Source: Anaerolineae bacterium
GTDB taxonomy: Bacteria; Chloroflexota; Anaerolineae; 4572-78; J111
Direction of reading: 5' to 3'
Assembly: GCA_020433835.1 (NCBI GenBank)
Contig: JAGRBY010000127.1
Location: 1-14,103 of the forward strand
DNA: 14,103 bases
In this document: positions 1 through 7,711 of the stretch, one piece after another
How positions within the stretch are numbered: the first letter of the stretch is position 1
Layout of the letters: every line of letters begins with the position of its first letter
The notes under the pieces: model-generated
What the model saw: only the letters and a program-made list of their open reading frames with translations
Database searches by the model: none
What the model was told of the DNA's origin: nothing
Made by a program: the position numbers and the translations under genes

Positions 1-278
1 AAAAGTCAGGACTTATTCGTGTGAATTTGGAAGATGATGGTGATGAGGTTATTATTACAGTAGCAGACAATGGCGACGGCGTGTCTGGTGACTTTAACCT
101 GGATAAGAGTGAAAGTTTAGGGTTACAGATTGTGAAAATCCTGGTCGAAGGGGACTTAAAGGGTAAAATTCAATTAGGAAAAGGAATTGATGAGGAAGAT
201 GGTCTGTCCATCCGCATCACCTTTTCGAAAACTATATTTGGAGGCGAAACAGGATGGAAAGAACACGTGTCATCATAG
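1..278 (+). CDS. Sensor histidine kinase, C-terminal end (PdtaS-like), 5' partial
   Basis: This is the last 91 codons of a two-component sensor kinase; the rest lies left of the window, so sensor and phosphoacceptor domains cannot be seen. The reading frame is open from base 3. What remains is the ATP-binding (HATPase_c) end: a G1 box DNGDGV and a G2-type stretch SLGLQIVKILVEGDLKG. The wording LGLQIV..LVEGDL..G is typical of HisKA_2/HWE-type kinases related to mycobacterial PdtaS, which lack a long third ATP-lid segment. The stop at 276-278 lies inside the next gene, an ANTAR response regulator, giving a 25-bp overlap and implying translational coupling. The expected role is autophosphorylation and phosphotransfer to that regulator. 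The family call is good; the PdtaS orthology is inference from the motif and the partner. Confidence 0.85.
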   Translation, partial: KSGLIRVNLEDDGDEVIITVADNGDGVSGDFNLDKSESLGLQIVKILVEGDLKGKIQLGKGIDEEDGLSIRITFSKTIFGGETGWKEHVSS

Positions 279-835
279 CTGACGATGAGTCGATTATTAG
301 GGCCGATCTGAAAGAAATGCTCACCAACCTCAACTATCTGGTAGTGGGGGAAGTGGGCGATGGACAGAGCGCGGTCAACTTGGCTCGAGAGCTGCGACCG
401 GATGTGATCTTGATGGATATCAAAATGCCTAACATGGACGGCATCGACGCAGCGAAAATTTTAACTGAAGAACAAATTGCTCCGGTGGTGCTGCTAACCG
501 CCTACGGCCAGAAAGAGCTGGTTGATCGGGCCAAGGAAGCAGGCGTTGTCGGTTACCTGGTCAAACCATTCCGAGAAACCGATTTACTACCGGCTATCGA
601 GGTGGCTTTGTCGCGTTTCAACGAATTTAAGGCCGTCCGTCAAGAGGTCGATGATTTACAAAATGCGCTGGAAACGCGCAAATTGGTAGAACGCGCCAAA
701 GGTATTTTGATGGATACCCAAAAAATTGACGAAGGCGAAGCATTCCGCAAGATTCAGAAGATGAGTATGAATACGCGGAAACCGATGAAAGAAGTCGCTG
801 AAGCGATTATTTTAGCCCATCAAGCCGCCAGCTAA
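254..835 (+). CDS. ANTAR-domain response regulator (PdtaR-like)
   Basis: A 193-residue two-component regulator expected to act on RNA rather than DNA. The receiver domain (about residues 3-118) has the acidic pair D10/D11, phosphoacceptor D55 in LMDIKMP, T82 and K104 in VKPF. A helical linker leads to an ANTAR domain (about 125-187), with the characteristic ERAKGILMD followed by a helix carrying AF..I...SM and a final EVAEAII. ANTAR proteins bind paired hexaloop hairpins in mRNA leaders and act as antiterminators or, in mycobacterial PdtaR, in sRNA-linked control. Start ATG 254 has GGAGG at 240-244. The gene overlaps its kinase and sits 15 bp ahead of nadE, so the three may be one transcript. 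I found no convincing twin-hairpin ANTAR target in the window. Confidence 0.93.
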   Translation: MERTRVIIADDESIIRADLKEMLTNLNYLVVGEVGDGQSAVNLARELRPDVILMDIKMPNMDGIDAAKILTEEQIAPVVLLTAYGQKELVDRAKEAGVVGYLVKPFRETDLLPAIEVALSRFNEFKAVRQEVDDLQNALETRKLVERAKGILMDTQKIDEGEAFRKIQKMSMNTRKPMKEVAEAIILAHQAAS

Positions 836-850
836 GATATCTAAACGGTA

Positions 851-2599
851 ATGTCGAATTTGCGGTTAGCTCTGGCTCAAATCAATACGACCGTTGGCGA
901 TCTGGAAGGCAATGTTGCCAAGGTCAAAGCGTATCTGGAGCGAGCCAGAGCCGTACAAGCCAATATTGTTTTATTTCCTGAATTAACGTTGGCCGGCTAT
1001 CCGCCCGAAGATTTACTGCTTAAACCGGGTTTTGCTGCCGCCAACCGTAAAGCCCTGGAAAGTTTGCTGCCGGCTACGCACGGCTTAACAGCTGTAGTCG
1101 GCTTTGTTGATCGGCAGGACGATATTTTTAATGCGGCGGCGGTTCTGCACGATGGCGCTTTGGTGGATGTTTACCACAAAACCCTGCTGCCCAACTACGC
1201 CGTCTTTGACGAAGATCGTTACTTTGCCCGAGGCGATACCCCACTTTTATTTACCCTCCCCATGGCCACCACCGATCGCCCTCTGTGCTTTGGCGTAAGT
1301 ATCTGTGAGGATATTTGGTACCCGGCCGGGCCGCCCGAAGCGCAGGCCGCCGGCGGGGCCGATATTTTGCTCAACATCTCCGCTTCACCCTATCAAAGTG
1401 GGAAAATTAGAAGCCGTGAACGCATGCTGGCCACCCGGGCCTCTGATAACGTGGCGATTGTCGCCTTTTGTAACCAGGTTTCCGGCCAGGATGAGCTGAT
1501 TTTCGATGGCAGCAGCGTGATTATTGACGAGCGCGGCCATATTTTAGCGCGGGGCAAATCGTTTGAAGAGGATTTTTTGGTGGCCGATCTCAACGTTGGC
1601 AATGTTTTCCGCCAGCGACTGCGCGATCCGCGCCGCCGGAAGGTGGCGTTGACCGAGGTGTATGCCAAAGCCTCTAAGAAGATTTCGCTGGCTCCGGTCG
1701 CCACGGCTTCGACGCCGGTCGCTATTCCGGCCCCTCAACTGGTCGAGCCGCTTGAGCCGGTAGAAGAGGTCTATCAGGCTTTGGTCTTGGCGACCCGCGA
1801 TTACGTCCACAAAAATGGGTTCAAAACCATCTGCCTGGGCTTGTCGGGCGGTATCGATAGTACGATCGTAGCGGCGATTGCGGCCGATGCGCTGGGGCCG
1901 GACAATGTGGTCGGTGTCTCGATGCCGTCGCGCTATTCATCAGACCATTCCAAAAGCGATGCGCAAGAATTGGCCGAGAATCTGGGCATCCAGTACAAAA
2001 CTATTGCCATCGAGCCGGTTTACCAGGCTTATCTGGATATTTTAGCCGAAGCCTTTGCCGGAACATCACCGGGCGTAGCGGAAGAGAACCTCCAAAGCCG
2101 AGCCAGAGGCAACACGCTGATGGCTTTGAGTAATAAATTTGGCTGGTTGGTGTTGACCACCGGCAACAAAAGTGAGATGGCCGTTGGCTACGCTACCATT
2201 TACGGCGATATGGCCGGCGGTTTTGCGGTTATTAAAGATGTGCCGAAAACCTTGGTCTACAAACTGTGTCGCTATCGCAATGAAAAAATCGGGCCTGCCA
2301 TCCCCGATAATGTTCTCACCAAACCCCCTTCCGCCGAACTGCGGCCCGACCAGAAAGATACCGACTCGTTGCCTGAGTATGATATTCTCGATGGTATTCT
2401 GGCCGCCTACATCGAGGAAGAGTACAGCCCCGCCGAAATTGTAGCGCTTGGCTACGATAAAGAGACGGTGGATAGAATTATCCGCCTGGTTGATCTCAAT
2501 GAGTACAAGCGCCGTCAAGCCCCACCCGGCCCCAAAGTTACCAGCAAAGCCTTTGGCAAAGATCGTCGCTTGCCCATTACCAACCGTTATCGAGGGTAA
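851..2599 (+). CDS. nadE: Glutamine-dependent NAD+ synthetase
   Basis: A 582-residue cytosolic enzyme that makes NAD+ from nicotinate adenine dinucleotide, ATP and glutamine, the last step of NAD biosynthesis. The N-terminal nitrilase-type glutaminase domain (about 1-265) shows the Glu-Lys-Cys triad: E44 in FPELTLAGYPPEDLL, K110 in YHKTLLPNY and C152 in GVSICEDIWYP. The C-terminal synthetase domain (about 300-575) has the N-type ATP pyrophosphatase P-loop SGGIDS at 332-337, TTGNKSE and a late KRRQAPPGPKVTSKAFG tail. Length fits bacterial two-domain NadE. The ATG at 851 has only a weak Shine-Dalgarno sequence, and no earlier in-frame start is available. The gene lies 15 bp after the ANTAR regulator, so it may be read from the same transcript. 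No terminator follows before the next gene. Confidence 0.96.
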   Translation: MSNLRLALAQINTTVGDLEGNVAKVKAYLERARAVQANIVLFPELTLAGYPPEDLLLKPGFAAANRKALESLLPATHGLTAVVGFVDRQDDIFNAAAVLHDGALVDVYHKTLLPNYAVFDEDRYFARGDTPLLFTLPMATTDRPLCFGVSICEDIWYPAGPPEAQAAGGADILLNISASPYQSGKIRSRERMLATRASDNVAIVAFCNQVSGQDELIFDGSSVIIDERGHILARGKSFEEDFLVADLNVGNVFRQRLRDPRRRKVALTEVYAKASKKISLAPVATASTPVAIPAPQLVEPLEPVEEVYQALVLATRDYVHKNGFKTICLGLSGGIDSTIVAAIAADALGPDNVVGVSMPSRYSSDHSKSDAQELAENLGIQYKTIAIEPVYQAYLDILAEAFAGTSPGVAEENLQSRARGNTLMALSNKFGWLVLTTGNKSEMAVGYATIYGDMAGGFAVIKDVPKTLVYKLCRYRNEKIGPAIPDNVLTKPPSAELRPDQKDTDSLPEYDILDGILAAYIEEEYSPAEIVALGYDKETVDRIIRLVDLNEYKRRQAPPGPKVTSKAFGKDRRLPITNRYRG

Positions 2600-2633
2600 G
2601 TTCGTCCGCAATTGCTAACAATCAAACCGATTT

Positions 2634-2689
2634 CATAGCTGCTGCATAGAATTAACATAGCCATGTCGGTTAGAATAAAATCGGCATAG
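2634..2689. repeat. Four CATAG direct repeats upstream of the DprE1-like gene
   Basis: The pentamer CATAG occurs at 2634-2638, 2645-2649, 2656-2660 and 2685-2689. The first three begin exactly 11 bp apart, about one helical turn, and all lie in the 116-bp gap between nadE and the DprE1-like gene. A regularly phased direct repeat here could be an operator for a winged-helix regulator, but a five-base word is short and chance is possible. No clear -35/-10 pair is placed next to it. Confidence 0.35.
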
Positions 2690-2715
2690 CTAAGATTCCG
2701 CGAAGGGAGTTTTGT

Positions 2716-4236
2716 ATGATAAAACTAGGAAACATCGTCAAATTTCTGGCGGTGTTGATCCTGGGCAGTATCGCTGGGGTTGTGGGGACGCTGCTGCTGG
2801 CCCCGCGATCCGGTCGCGAGACACGCCAGGAGATCAAGCACAAGGGCCAGAAATTTTTCCACAAAATTCAATCGGCTCGTGAAACAGCCGCCGATCCAAA
2901 TATCAAAAAGATTAGCAACTGGGGCAATTATCCTCGGGTACAAGTGAAGTTTCACGAATTTGAAGATGTCGAAACGTTACGCAAGCTGATTAAACAATCC
3001 AACGAGGTCATTGCCCGAGGTAACGGTCGCTGCTACGGTGATTCGGCTTTGGCGCCGGAGATCATTTCCAGCCTGCGCTATAATAAGTTCCTGTCGTTTG
3101 ATAAGGCACAGGGCATTGTTCGCTGCCAAGCGGGCGTACTGCTTTCAGAAATTCTCGATGTTATTGTACCGCAGGGCTGGTTCTTGCCGGTTACGCCCGG
3201 TACCAAGCTGATCACGGTCGGCGGCGCTATCGCCTCTGATGTGCATGGCAAGAGCCAACACAAAGCCGGCAACTTTAGCGATCATCTGGTCGATATGGAA
3301 GTTATGGTTGGCGACGGCACCATTGTAAAATGTTCGCATACTGAGAATGCCGAACTGTTTTTAACTACTTGCGGTGGAATGGGTCTGACCGGGGTCATCC
3401 TCAACGCAACGATGCGGCTGATCCCTGTCGAAACGGCGTATATTCGGCAAGAGTCGATTAAAATCCATAATTTCGACCATATGATGGCCGTTTTTGAAGA
3501 GTCAGAGGATTGGAACTACTCGGTTGCCTGGATGGACTGTTTAGCTCGCGGCAAACATTTGGGGCGTGGCTTTCTGACGCGGGGCGAGCACGCCAACGTT
3601 GAAGAGTTGGCCCATACCAAACACCAACAGAAGCCGTTACGCATCAATAAGCGTCTTAAATTGAACGTTCCGTTTAATTTCCCCAGTTTTTCGCTTAATA
3701 CCTTGACGGTGACAGCCTTTAATACCGCCCTCTATCTCAAGCATCCGAATGACGTGGTGAAATCGATTGAGAGTTACGATACCTTTTTCTACCCCCTTGA
3801 TAGTATCCTTAATTGGAATCGTATTTATGGTAAACAGGGCTTTACTCAATACCAGTTTATTCTGCCCAAATCAGCCAGCCGTGAAGGGGTGCATCGCATT
3901 CTTGATCGCATTGCCGAGAGTGGCCACGTACCTTTTTTGGCGGTTCTCAAACTGTATCGCCAGCAAAATGGCTATCTGCCGTTTGGCATGGATGGCTTCT
4001 CGCTGGCGCTCGATTTTCCCATTAAGCCCGGCTTGTTTGAATTTTTAGATGAATTGGATCAGATTGTGTTGGAGTATGGCGGTCGCCTTTACCTGACCAA
4101 AGACGTCCGTATGAACAAGTCGATGTTCACCCAAAGCTATCCCAATGTCGAGCGCTTTATCAGCAACGTTCGCGATTTGAACCACGGCAACAAATTTAAA
4201 TCATTTCAATCCGACCGGGTAGGTATCACGCAATGA
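2716..4236 (+). CDS. dprE1: DprE1-like FAD oxidase with N-terminal YtxH segment
   Basis: A 506-residue flavoprotein matching DprE1, which oxidises the 2'-hydroxyl of polyprenyl-phosphoryl-ribose to the keto intermediate for arabinose donors. Residues 1-45 form a YtxH-type piece: a membrane helix (about 9-28) with small-residue spacing, then LLLAPRSGRETR. The oxidase follows: FAD-binding GNGRCYGDS (102-110) and PVTPGTKLITVGGAIASDVHGK (158-179, with H177 and K179), QYQF at 378-381 and GGRLYLTKD with K462. As I recall M. tuberculosis DprE1 (461 residues), Q334, C387 and K418 align here with Q378, A431 and K462 at constant offset 44. The whole length difference is therefore the added segment, and the benzothiazinone-reactive cysteine is alanine. 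ATG 2716 has GAAGGGAG at 2702-2709, which supports including the extension. The gene overlaps the DprE2-like gene by 4 bp (ATGA). The function is by homology. Confidence 0.85.
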   Translation: MIKLGNIVKFLAVLILGSIAGVVGTLLLAPRSGRETRQEIKHKGQKFFHKIQSARETAADPNIKKISNWGNYPRVQVKFHEFEDVETLRKLIKQSNEVIARGNGRCYGDSALAPEIISSLRYNKFLSFDKAQGIVRCQAGVLLSEILDVIVPQGWFLPVTPGTKLITVGGAIASDVHGKSQHKAGNFSDHLVDMEVMVGDGTIVKCSHTENAELFLTTCGGMGLTGVILNATMRLIPVETAYIRQESIKIHNFDHMMAVFEESEDWNYSVAWMDCLARGKHLGRGFLTRGEHANVEELAHTKHQQKPLRINKRLKLNVPFNFPSFSLNTLTVTAFNTALYLKHPNDVVKSIESYDTFFYPLDSILNWNRIYGKQGFTQYQFILPKSASREGVHRILDRIAESGHVPFLAVLKLYRQQNGYLPFGMDGFSLALDFPIKPGLFEFLDELDQIVLEYGGRLYLTKDVRMNKSMFTQSYPNVERFISNVRDLNHGNKFKSFQSDRVGITQ

Positions 4237-4964
4237 AAGATGTTTTAATCCTGGGTGCGGCCTCCGACATCGCCAAGGCCATTGCTCACCAATATGCCGC
4301 TGATGGGTATAATGTAGTGCTGGCGGCTCGAAATGCAGCGCGGTTGGCCGAAACAGCCACCGATATCAAAATTCGCTATCAGGTCGAGGCCACCACCGCC
4401 GAGTTCGATGCCCTTGACTTTGCCGGTCACGCCGCCTTCTACGAGGCGCTCAACCCCAAACCCGATGTTGTGGTGGTGGTCTTCGGCTATCTGGGCGATC
4501 AAGATAAGGCCCAGAGCGATTTCGCAGAGACGCAGCGCATTATCGACACCAACTATACCGGTGCGGTCTCTATCTTGAATATCGTCGCCAATGCTATGGA
4601 GCGACGTCGGGCCGGAACCATTATCGGCGTTAGTTCGGTAGCCGGTGACCGTGGTCGGGGCAGTAATTACATTTATGGCAGCGCTAAAGCCGCGCTCACG
4701 GCCTATCTGTCGGGGCTTCGCAACCGGCTGGCGAAATCGAACGTGCATGTTATCACTGTCAAACCTGGCTTTGTCCGCACCAAAATGACCGAAGGGCTGC
4801 CGCTGCCGGCTCCCGTGACAGCCAAACCCGAGCAGGTGGCTAAGGATGTGATCAAAGCCGACCATAAAAAGCTCAACCAAATTTATTCGTTGTGGATGTG
4901 GCGTTATCTGATGATGATTATTCGCAACATCCCGGAGCCGATTTTTAAGAAAATGAAGCTGTAA
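4233..4964 (+). CDS. dprE2: DprE2-like short-chain dehydrogenase/reductase
   Basis: A 243-residue classical-fold SDR expected to reduce the 2'-keto intermediate from the DprE1-like partner with NAD(P)H, completing epimerisation to polyprenyl-phosphoryl-arabinose. The nucleotide-binding turn is GAASDIAKAIA (8-18), a variant of TGxxxGIG that is also altered in DprE2. Other landmarks are VVVFGYLGDQ (81-90), NYTGAV (107-112) and the catalytic set S135, Y148, K152 in YGSAK, followed by KPGFVRTKM. The C-terminal end, YLMMIIRNIPEPIFKKM, closely resembles the DprE2 tail as I remember it and is not general to SDRs. Its ATG overlaps the upstream stop, so translation is coupled. A strong terminator begins 7 bp after the stop. 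Other DprE-pathway genes such as the UbiA-type prenyltransferase are not in the window. Confidence 0.85.
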   Translation: MKDVLILGAASDIAKAIAHQYAADGYNVVLAARNAARLAETATDIKIRYQVEATTAEFDALDFAGHAAFYEALNPKPDVVVVVFGYLGDQDKAQSDFAETQRIIDTNYTGAVSILNIVANAMERRRAGTIIGVSSVAGDRGRGSNYIYGSAKAALTAYLSGLRNRLAKSNVHVITVKPGFVRTKMTEGLPLPAPVTAKPEQVAKDVIKADHKKLNQIYSLWMWRYLMMIIRNIPEPIFKKMKL

Positions 4965-4970
4965 TACCAA

Positions 4971-4997
4971 AAAGCCCGACGCGTTGTCGGGCTTTTT
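4971..4997 (+). terminator. Rho-independent terminator after the dprE1-dprE2 unit
   Basis: A perfect 10-bp stem (AAAGCCCGAC at 4971-4980 with GTCGGGCTTT at 4986-4995) encloses a 5-base loop and runs into a T tract ending at 4997. It begins 7 bp after the DprE2-like stop. The A-rich flank on the left gives a T tract on the minus strand too, so it may also end the leftward secG-SBP-TPR transcript whose last stop is at 5025. Confidence 0.93.
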
Positions 4998-5024
4998 TAT
5001 TGTTGGTAACGATGTTTAGGGGGA

Positions 5025-5723
5025 TTATTCGGCGCGGAACCGTTGCTCTAACTCTTCGAGCATCACGGCGGCCTCAACCAGTTTATCGAGCGGATTTTCC
5101 TCACCTCGATAGTAGCGATAGTCGCATGGCATAATATCGAGCGTTTTGATCAGTTCATTATGGCCTTGCCGAATGGCAGCCTCGGTCGTCTCATACCAGC
5201 GGGCCATGTCGTCGATAAGAACCTCTTGAAAGTTGACCTTGCGTACGGTGTAATCCAAAGCGGCCGCCCATTCTTCGGGATGGCTTCTGTCTAAATACTG
5301 CTTGCCAATGGTCACGCGATACTCAACCCACATTTGAATGGCCGCACCCACCACTTCCAGCGACATATCTTCGCGCGGCATAACGTTGGTTAGCCACGTT
5401 TCAACCTCATCCAGAGCATTGCTAAACAAAGCCTCAAACCGGCTGATCATCGCCTTGTTGGTTTCGGTGCGAATATAGTCACCCAGAGCATGCAGCATCA
5501 TTTCATAGTCGCCCAGCCTAACCTGGGTGCGAGCCAGGTTAAGATGGTACTCCGGCTCTGTGTCATCCAGCCGGGCCGCTTCTTGAAAAAGGGTGATTGC
5601 GCTTTCCAGTTCCCACCGTTCAAAGTGTTCCAGTCCGGTACGGTTGAGAGATTGAGCGCGTAGTCTGTCGGTAGCAGTAATGGGTCTAACCATGGTCTTT
5701 TCTGGAAAATTGTAAAATTTCAT
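5025..5723 (-). CDS. TPR-repeat protein of unknown function
   Basis: A 232-residue, probably cytosolic protein with no signal peptide or membrane helix. Residues about 22-93 look like two tetratricopeptide repeats (GLEHFERWELESAITLFQEA, then YHLNLARTQVRLGDYEMML), which normally bind partner proteins. The remainder (about 95-232) is helical and acidic, with a tryptophan/tyrosine-rich stretch (MWVEYR, DDMARWYE), and I do not recognise it as a named family. Two starts are possible, 5723 and the Met at residue 11 (5693, MVRPITAT); neither has a strong Shine-Dalgarno sequence, and the shorter form begins closer to the conserved-looking part. It is the last gene of the secG-SBP-TPR series, 47 bp after the binding-protein gene, and a bidirectional terminator follows its stop. 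Confidence 0.8.
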   Translation of the reverse strand: MKFYNFPEKTMVRPITATDRLRAQSLNRTGLEHFERWELESAITLFQEAARLDDTEPEYHLNLARTQVRLGDYEMMLHALGDYIRTETNKAMISRFEALFSNALDEVETWLTNVMPREDMSLEVVGAAIQMWVEYRVTIGKQYLDRSHPEEWAAALDYTVRKVNFQEVLIDDMARWYETTEAAIRQGHNELIKTLDIMPCDYRYYRGEENPLDKLVEAAVMLEELEQRFRAE

Positions 5724-5770
5724 TTTGAATTGATTCTACCTTGAATCGAAAGGGGCGTCAACCGACCCGG

Positions 5771-7435
5771 TCATGGTTTTACCTCTTCAAATTGGGAACC
5801 GCTGTAAATGACCTCACGGGTGAGGGTGTACCAATTGGTAACCGTCCGAAACCGGTCGCTGGGGTTACTTAACGCCGGTAGTTGCACTCCCAAGATTTTT
5901 TCGTCTACGCCATACGTATAGGCCGGATGAAAAAGAATAAGCGATGGTACTTCATCGGCAAAGATACGTTGAAACTCAAAATAGTAGTCGTTGCGCGGCC
6001 CCTGGTCTTGCAAGGTTCGAGCCTCTTCCAGCAAAACCGAGGCATCGGTGTTGTCCCAGCCCGAATAGTTCTGACCGCCATCGATTTGGGTTTGGTGCCA
6101 GAAGGGATAAGGATCGGGGTCTCCGGCCAGTAAAACTTCGGCCAGTGCCGCTTGATACTGATGTTGGACCAGATGCTCACCCAGGCCCCGTTCGGTGGTC
6201 TCGACGGCGGCCGACACTCCAATTTGTTGCCACTGTTTGCTCAGCGTTTCCGCTACGGCGATTTTAGAGGGATCATCGCCAACCAGCAAGCTAAACGCCA
6301 GTGGAACGCCCTCTTTTTCACGAATACCGTCACCATCGGTATCAACCCACCCGCTTTCTTCCAGAAGGGCCGCGGCAGCCTCGGACGAAAATTCAACCTT
6401 CATTTGGTTAGGATCGTAGGCCCAACTCCAGGGCAGAATAGGCCCGTTAGCAACCAGACCTTGCCCATTGAGCGCTTCATCGACAATACTTTCGCGGTCA
6501 AGGGCCTGAGACAGCGCCCGGCGAACTTCAACCTCTTGAAAGAAGGGTGCGCTGTCAGGGGCTTGGAGGTTAAGGTAAACGATGTAGTAACCGGACAAAA
6601 TAGAGGTGTACAAACTCAATGTTTCGAGCTTTTGTACTTCGGCGATATTGGCCGGCGGAATAGAAGCGATACCCTGAATTTCGCCGGCTTTATAAGCGGC
6701 TAAGGTATCCTCAAAAGAGTTGTAAAACCGTAACGCAATTTGGGCCAAACGCGGTTTCTTTTCGGCATAGAGCGGATTGCTCGACAACCGGGCAAATTGC
6801 GCATTGACATCGTTGAGCTTAAATGGCCCTGTCCCGATGGGGTGCAAATTGAAAGCGTGGTTAAGCATATCGCGGGCCGGCATATCGCCCAGTATGTGCT
6901 TTGGCAGCATGCCGATGCGCGTATATTCGATGAACGCGGGGAAAGGTTCGGGTAGCGTAAACCGCACGGTGTAAGAGTCAACCTGCTCTACGGTCACCGT
7001 CTGCCACAAACTTTTCAGGTAGGCCGCCCCCGGAAATTCCGAGTCTTGCATCAGCGCAATGGTAAACAGGACGTCATCCGCTGAAAACGGCCGTCCATCG
7101 TGCCAGCGCACATCGGTGCGCAGCCGAAACGTGTACGATAAGCCGTCTTCGCTAATATCCCAGCTCTTGGCCAGGTCCGGCTCAAGATTGCCTTGCCCGT
7201 CCATCCGGGTCAACCCATTAAAGATCAGGGCACTTAAATCCTGATCGACCTGATTGTATTGCATCAACAGGGGGTTGATAAATTGAGGTTGCCCTATTAC
7301 GCCTTCACTGTAAGTGCCACCAACATCAGGAATAGATATCGTTTGCCGTGAAAGCGACAAGAAACTTAAAAAGGCCATCGTCATCGCAATGCCGGTTGCG
7401 GCTAAGATGGCTTGCAAGCGGATATACTGGCCCAT
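5771..7435 (-). CDS. Family 5 extracellular solute-binding protein, membrane-anchored
   Basis: A 554-residue ABC-type substrate-binding protein of the SBP_bac_5 (peptide/nickel/oligopeptide, DppA/OppA-like) family. Residues 8-28 form one hydrophobic helix. The binding fold follows (about 42-535), with family wording such as PQFINPLL, GLTRMDGQGNLEPDLAKSW, YTFRLRTDVRWHDGRPFSADD and VDTDGDGIREKEGVPL. The protein has no cysteine at all, so it cannot be a lipoprotein; the N-terminal helix probably serves as an uncleaved anchor or a Sec signal. No permease or ATPase genes are adjacent, so it is an orphan binding protein or works with a transporter elsewhere. Its ATG directly abuts the secG stop with no gap, implying translational coupling. 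The ligand cannot be predicted beyond peptide-like. Confidence 0.93.
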   Translation of the reverse strand: MGQYIRLQAILAATGIAMTMAFLSFLSLSRQTISIPDVGGTYSEGVIGQPQFINPLLMQYNQVDQDLSALIFNGLTRMDGQGNLEPDLAKSWDISEDGLSYTFRLRTDVRWHDGRPFSADDVLFTIALMQDSEFPGAAYLKSLWQTVTVEQVDSYTVRFTLPEPFPAFIEYTRIGMLPKHILGDMPARDMLNHAFNLHPIGTGPFKLNDVNAQFARLSSNPLYAEKKPRLAQIALRFYNSFEDTLAAYKAGEIQGIASIPPANIAEVQKLETLSLYTSILSGYYIVYLNLQAPDSAPFFQEVEVRRALSQALDRESIVDEALNGQGLVANGPILPWSWAYDPNQMKVEFSSEAAAALLEESGWVDTDGDGIREKEGVPLAFSLLVGDDPSKIAVAETLSKQWQQIGVSAAVETTERGLGEHLVQHQYQAALAEVLLAGDPDPYPFWHQTQIDGGQNYSGWDNTDASVLLEEARTLQDQGPRNDYYFEFQRIFADEVPSLILFHPAYTYGVDEKILGVQLPALSNPSDRFRTVTNWYTLTREVIYSGSQFEEVKP

Positions 7436-7657
7436 TTATCCGGAAATAGCGACAGTAATCAAGGCTAGCACAAAAAATAAAACCGATAAGCCGATAGTTG
7501 CCTGATAGATGGTTTTTTCAACACCGCGCTTGGTTCGATACACCCCACCATCGCCGCCAAAGATGCCGCCCAAACCGGCCCCTTTGCCCTGTAACAAAAT
7601 CAAGACAATCAGCGTTAGCGACAGTATAATTTGAATAATTTGTAATGATATAACCAA
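7436..7657 (-). CDS. secG: Preprotein translocase subunit SecG
   Basis: A small inner-membrane subunit of the SecYEG channel that assists protein export. Two hydrophobic helices flank the family signature LLQGKGAGLGGIFGG, matching the cytoplasmic loop of SecG, followed by a short second helix (LSVLFFVLALITVAI). I chose the TTG at 7655-7657 because GGAGG lies 6 bases upstream of it. This gives 73 residues, the usual SecG size. The upstream in-frame ATG at 7673-7675 (79 residues) has no Shine-Dalgarno sequence, and a still longer form to 7741 would read through the leader hairpin. The stop directly abuts the ATG of the solute-binding protein gene. A promoter with a perfect -10 lies at 7766-7793. 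Confidence 0.93.
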   Translation of the reverse strand: MVISLQIIQIILSLTLIVLILLQGKGAGLGGIFGGDGGVYRTKRGVEKTIYQATIGLSVLFFVLALITVAISG

Positions 7658-7711
7658 CAGAAACCTCCAATTCATTCGCCCAACGCGAATGTATCTATAA
7701 AAATAAAGCAG

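Noticed and set aside
21..278. A separate small gene starting at GTG 21
   Set aside because: The frame is open to the left edge and encodes the HATPase end of a kinase, so GTG 21 is an internal valine codon.
2066..2611. A 181-codon minus-strand open frame opposite the 3' half of nadE
   Set aside because: Antisense shadow of a strongly identified gene; no domain in its translation.
4245..4970. A 241-codon minus-strand open frame covering almost all of the DprE2-like gene
   Set aside because: It is an antisense shadow: the plus-strand SDR has clear motifs and an ATGA overlap with its partner, while the antisense translation shows no recognisable domain.
6152..6703. A 183-codon plus-strand open frame opposite the solute-binding protein gene
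   Set aside because: Antisense shadow; the minus-strand frame is a full-length family 5 binding protein.
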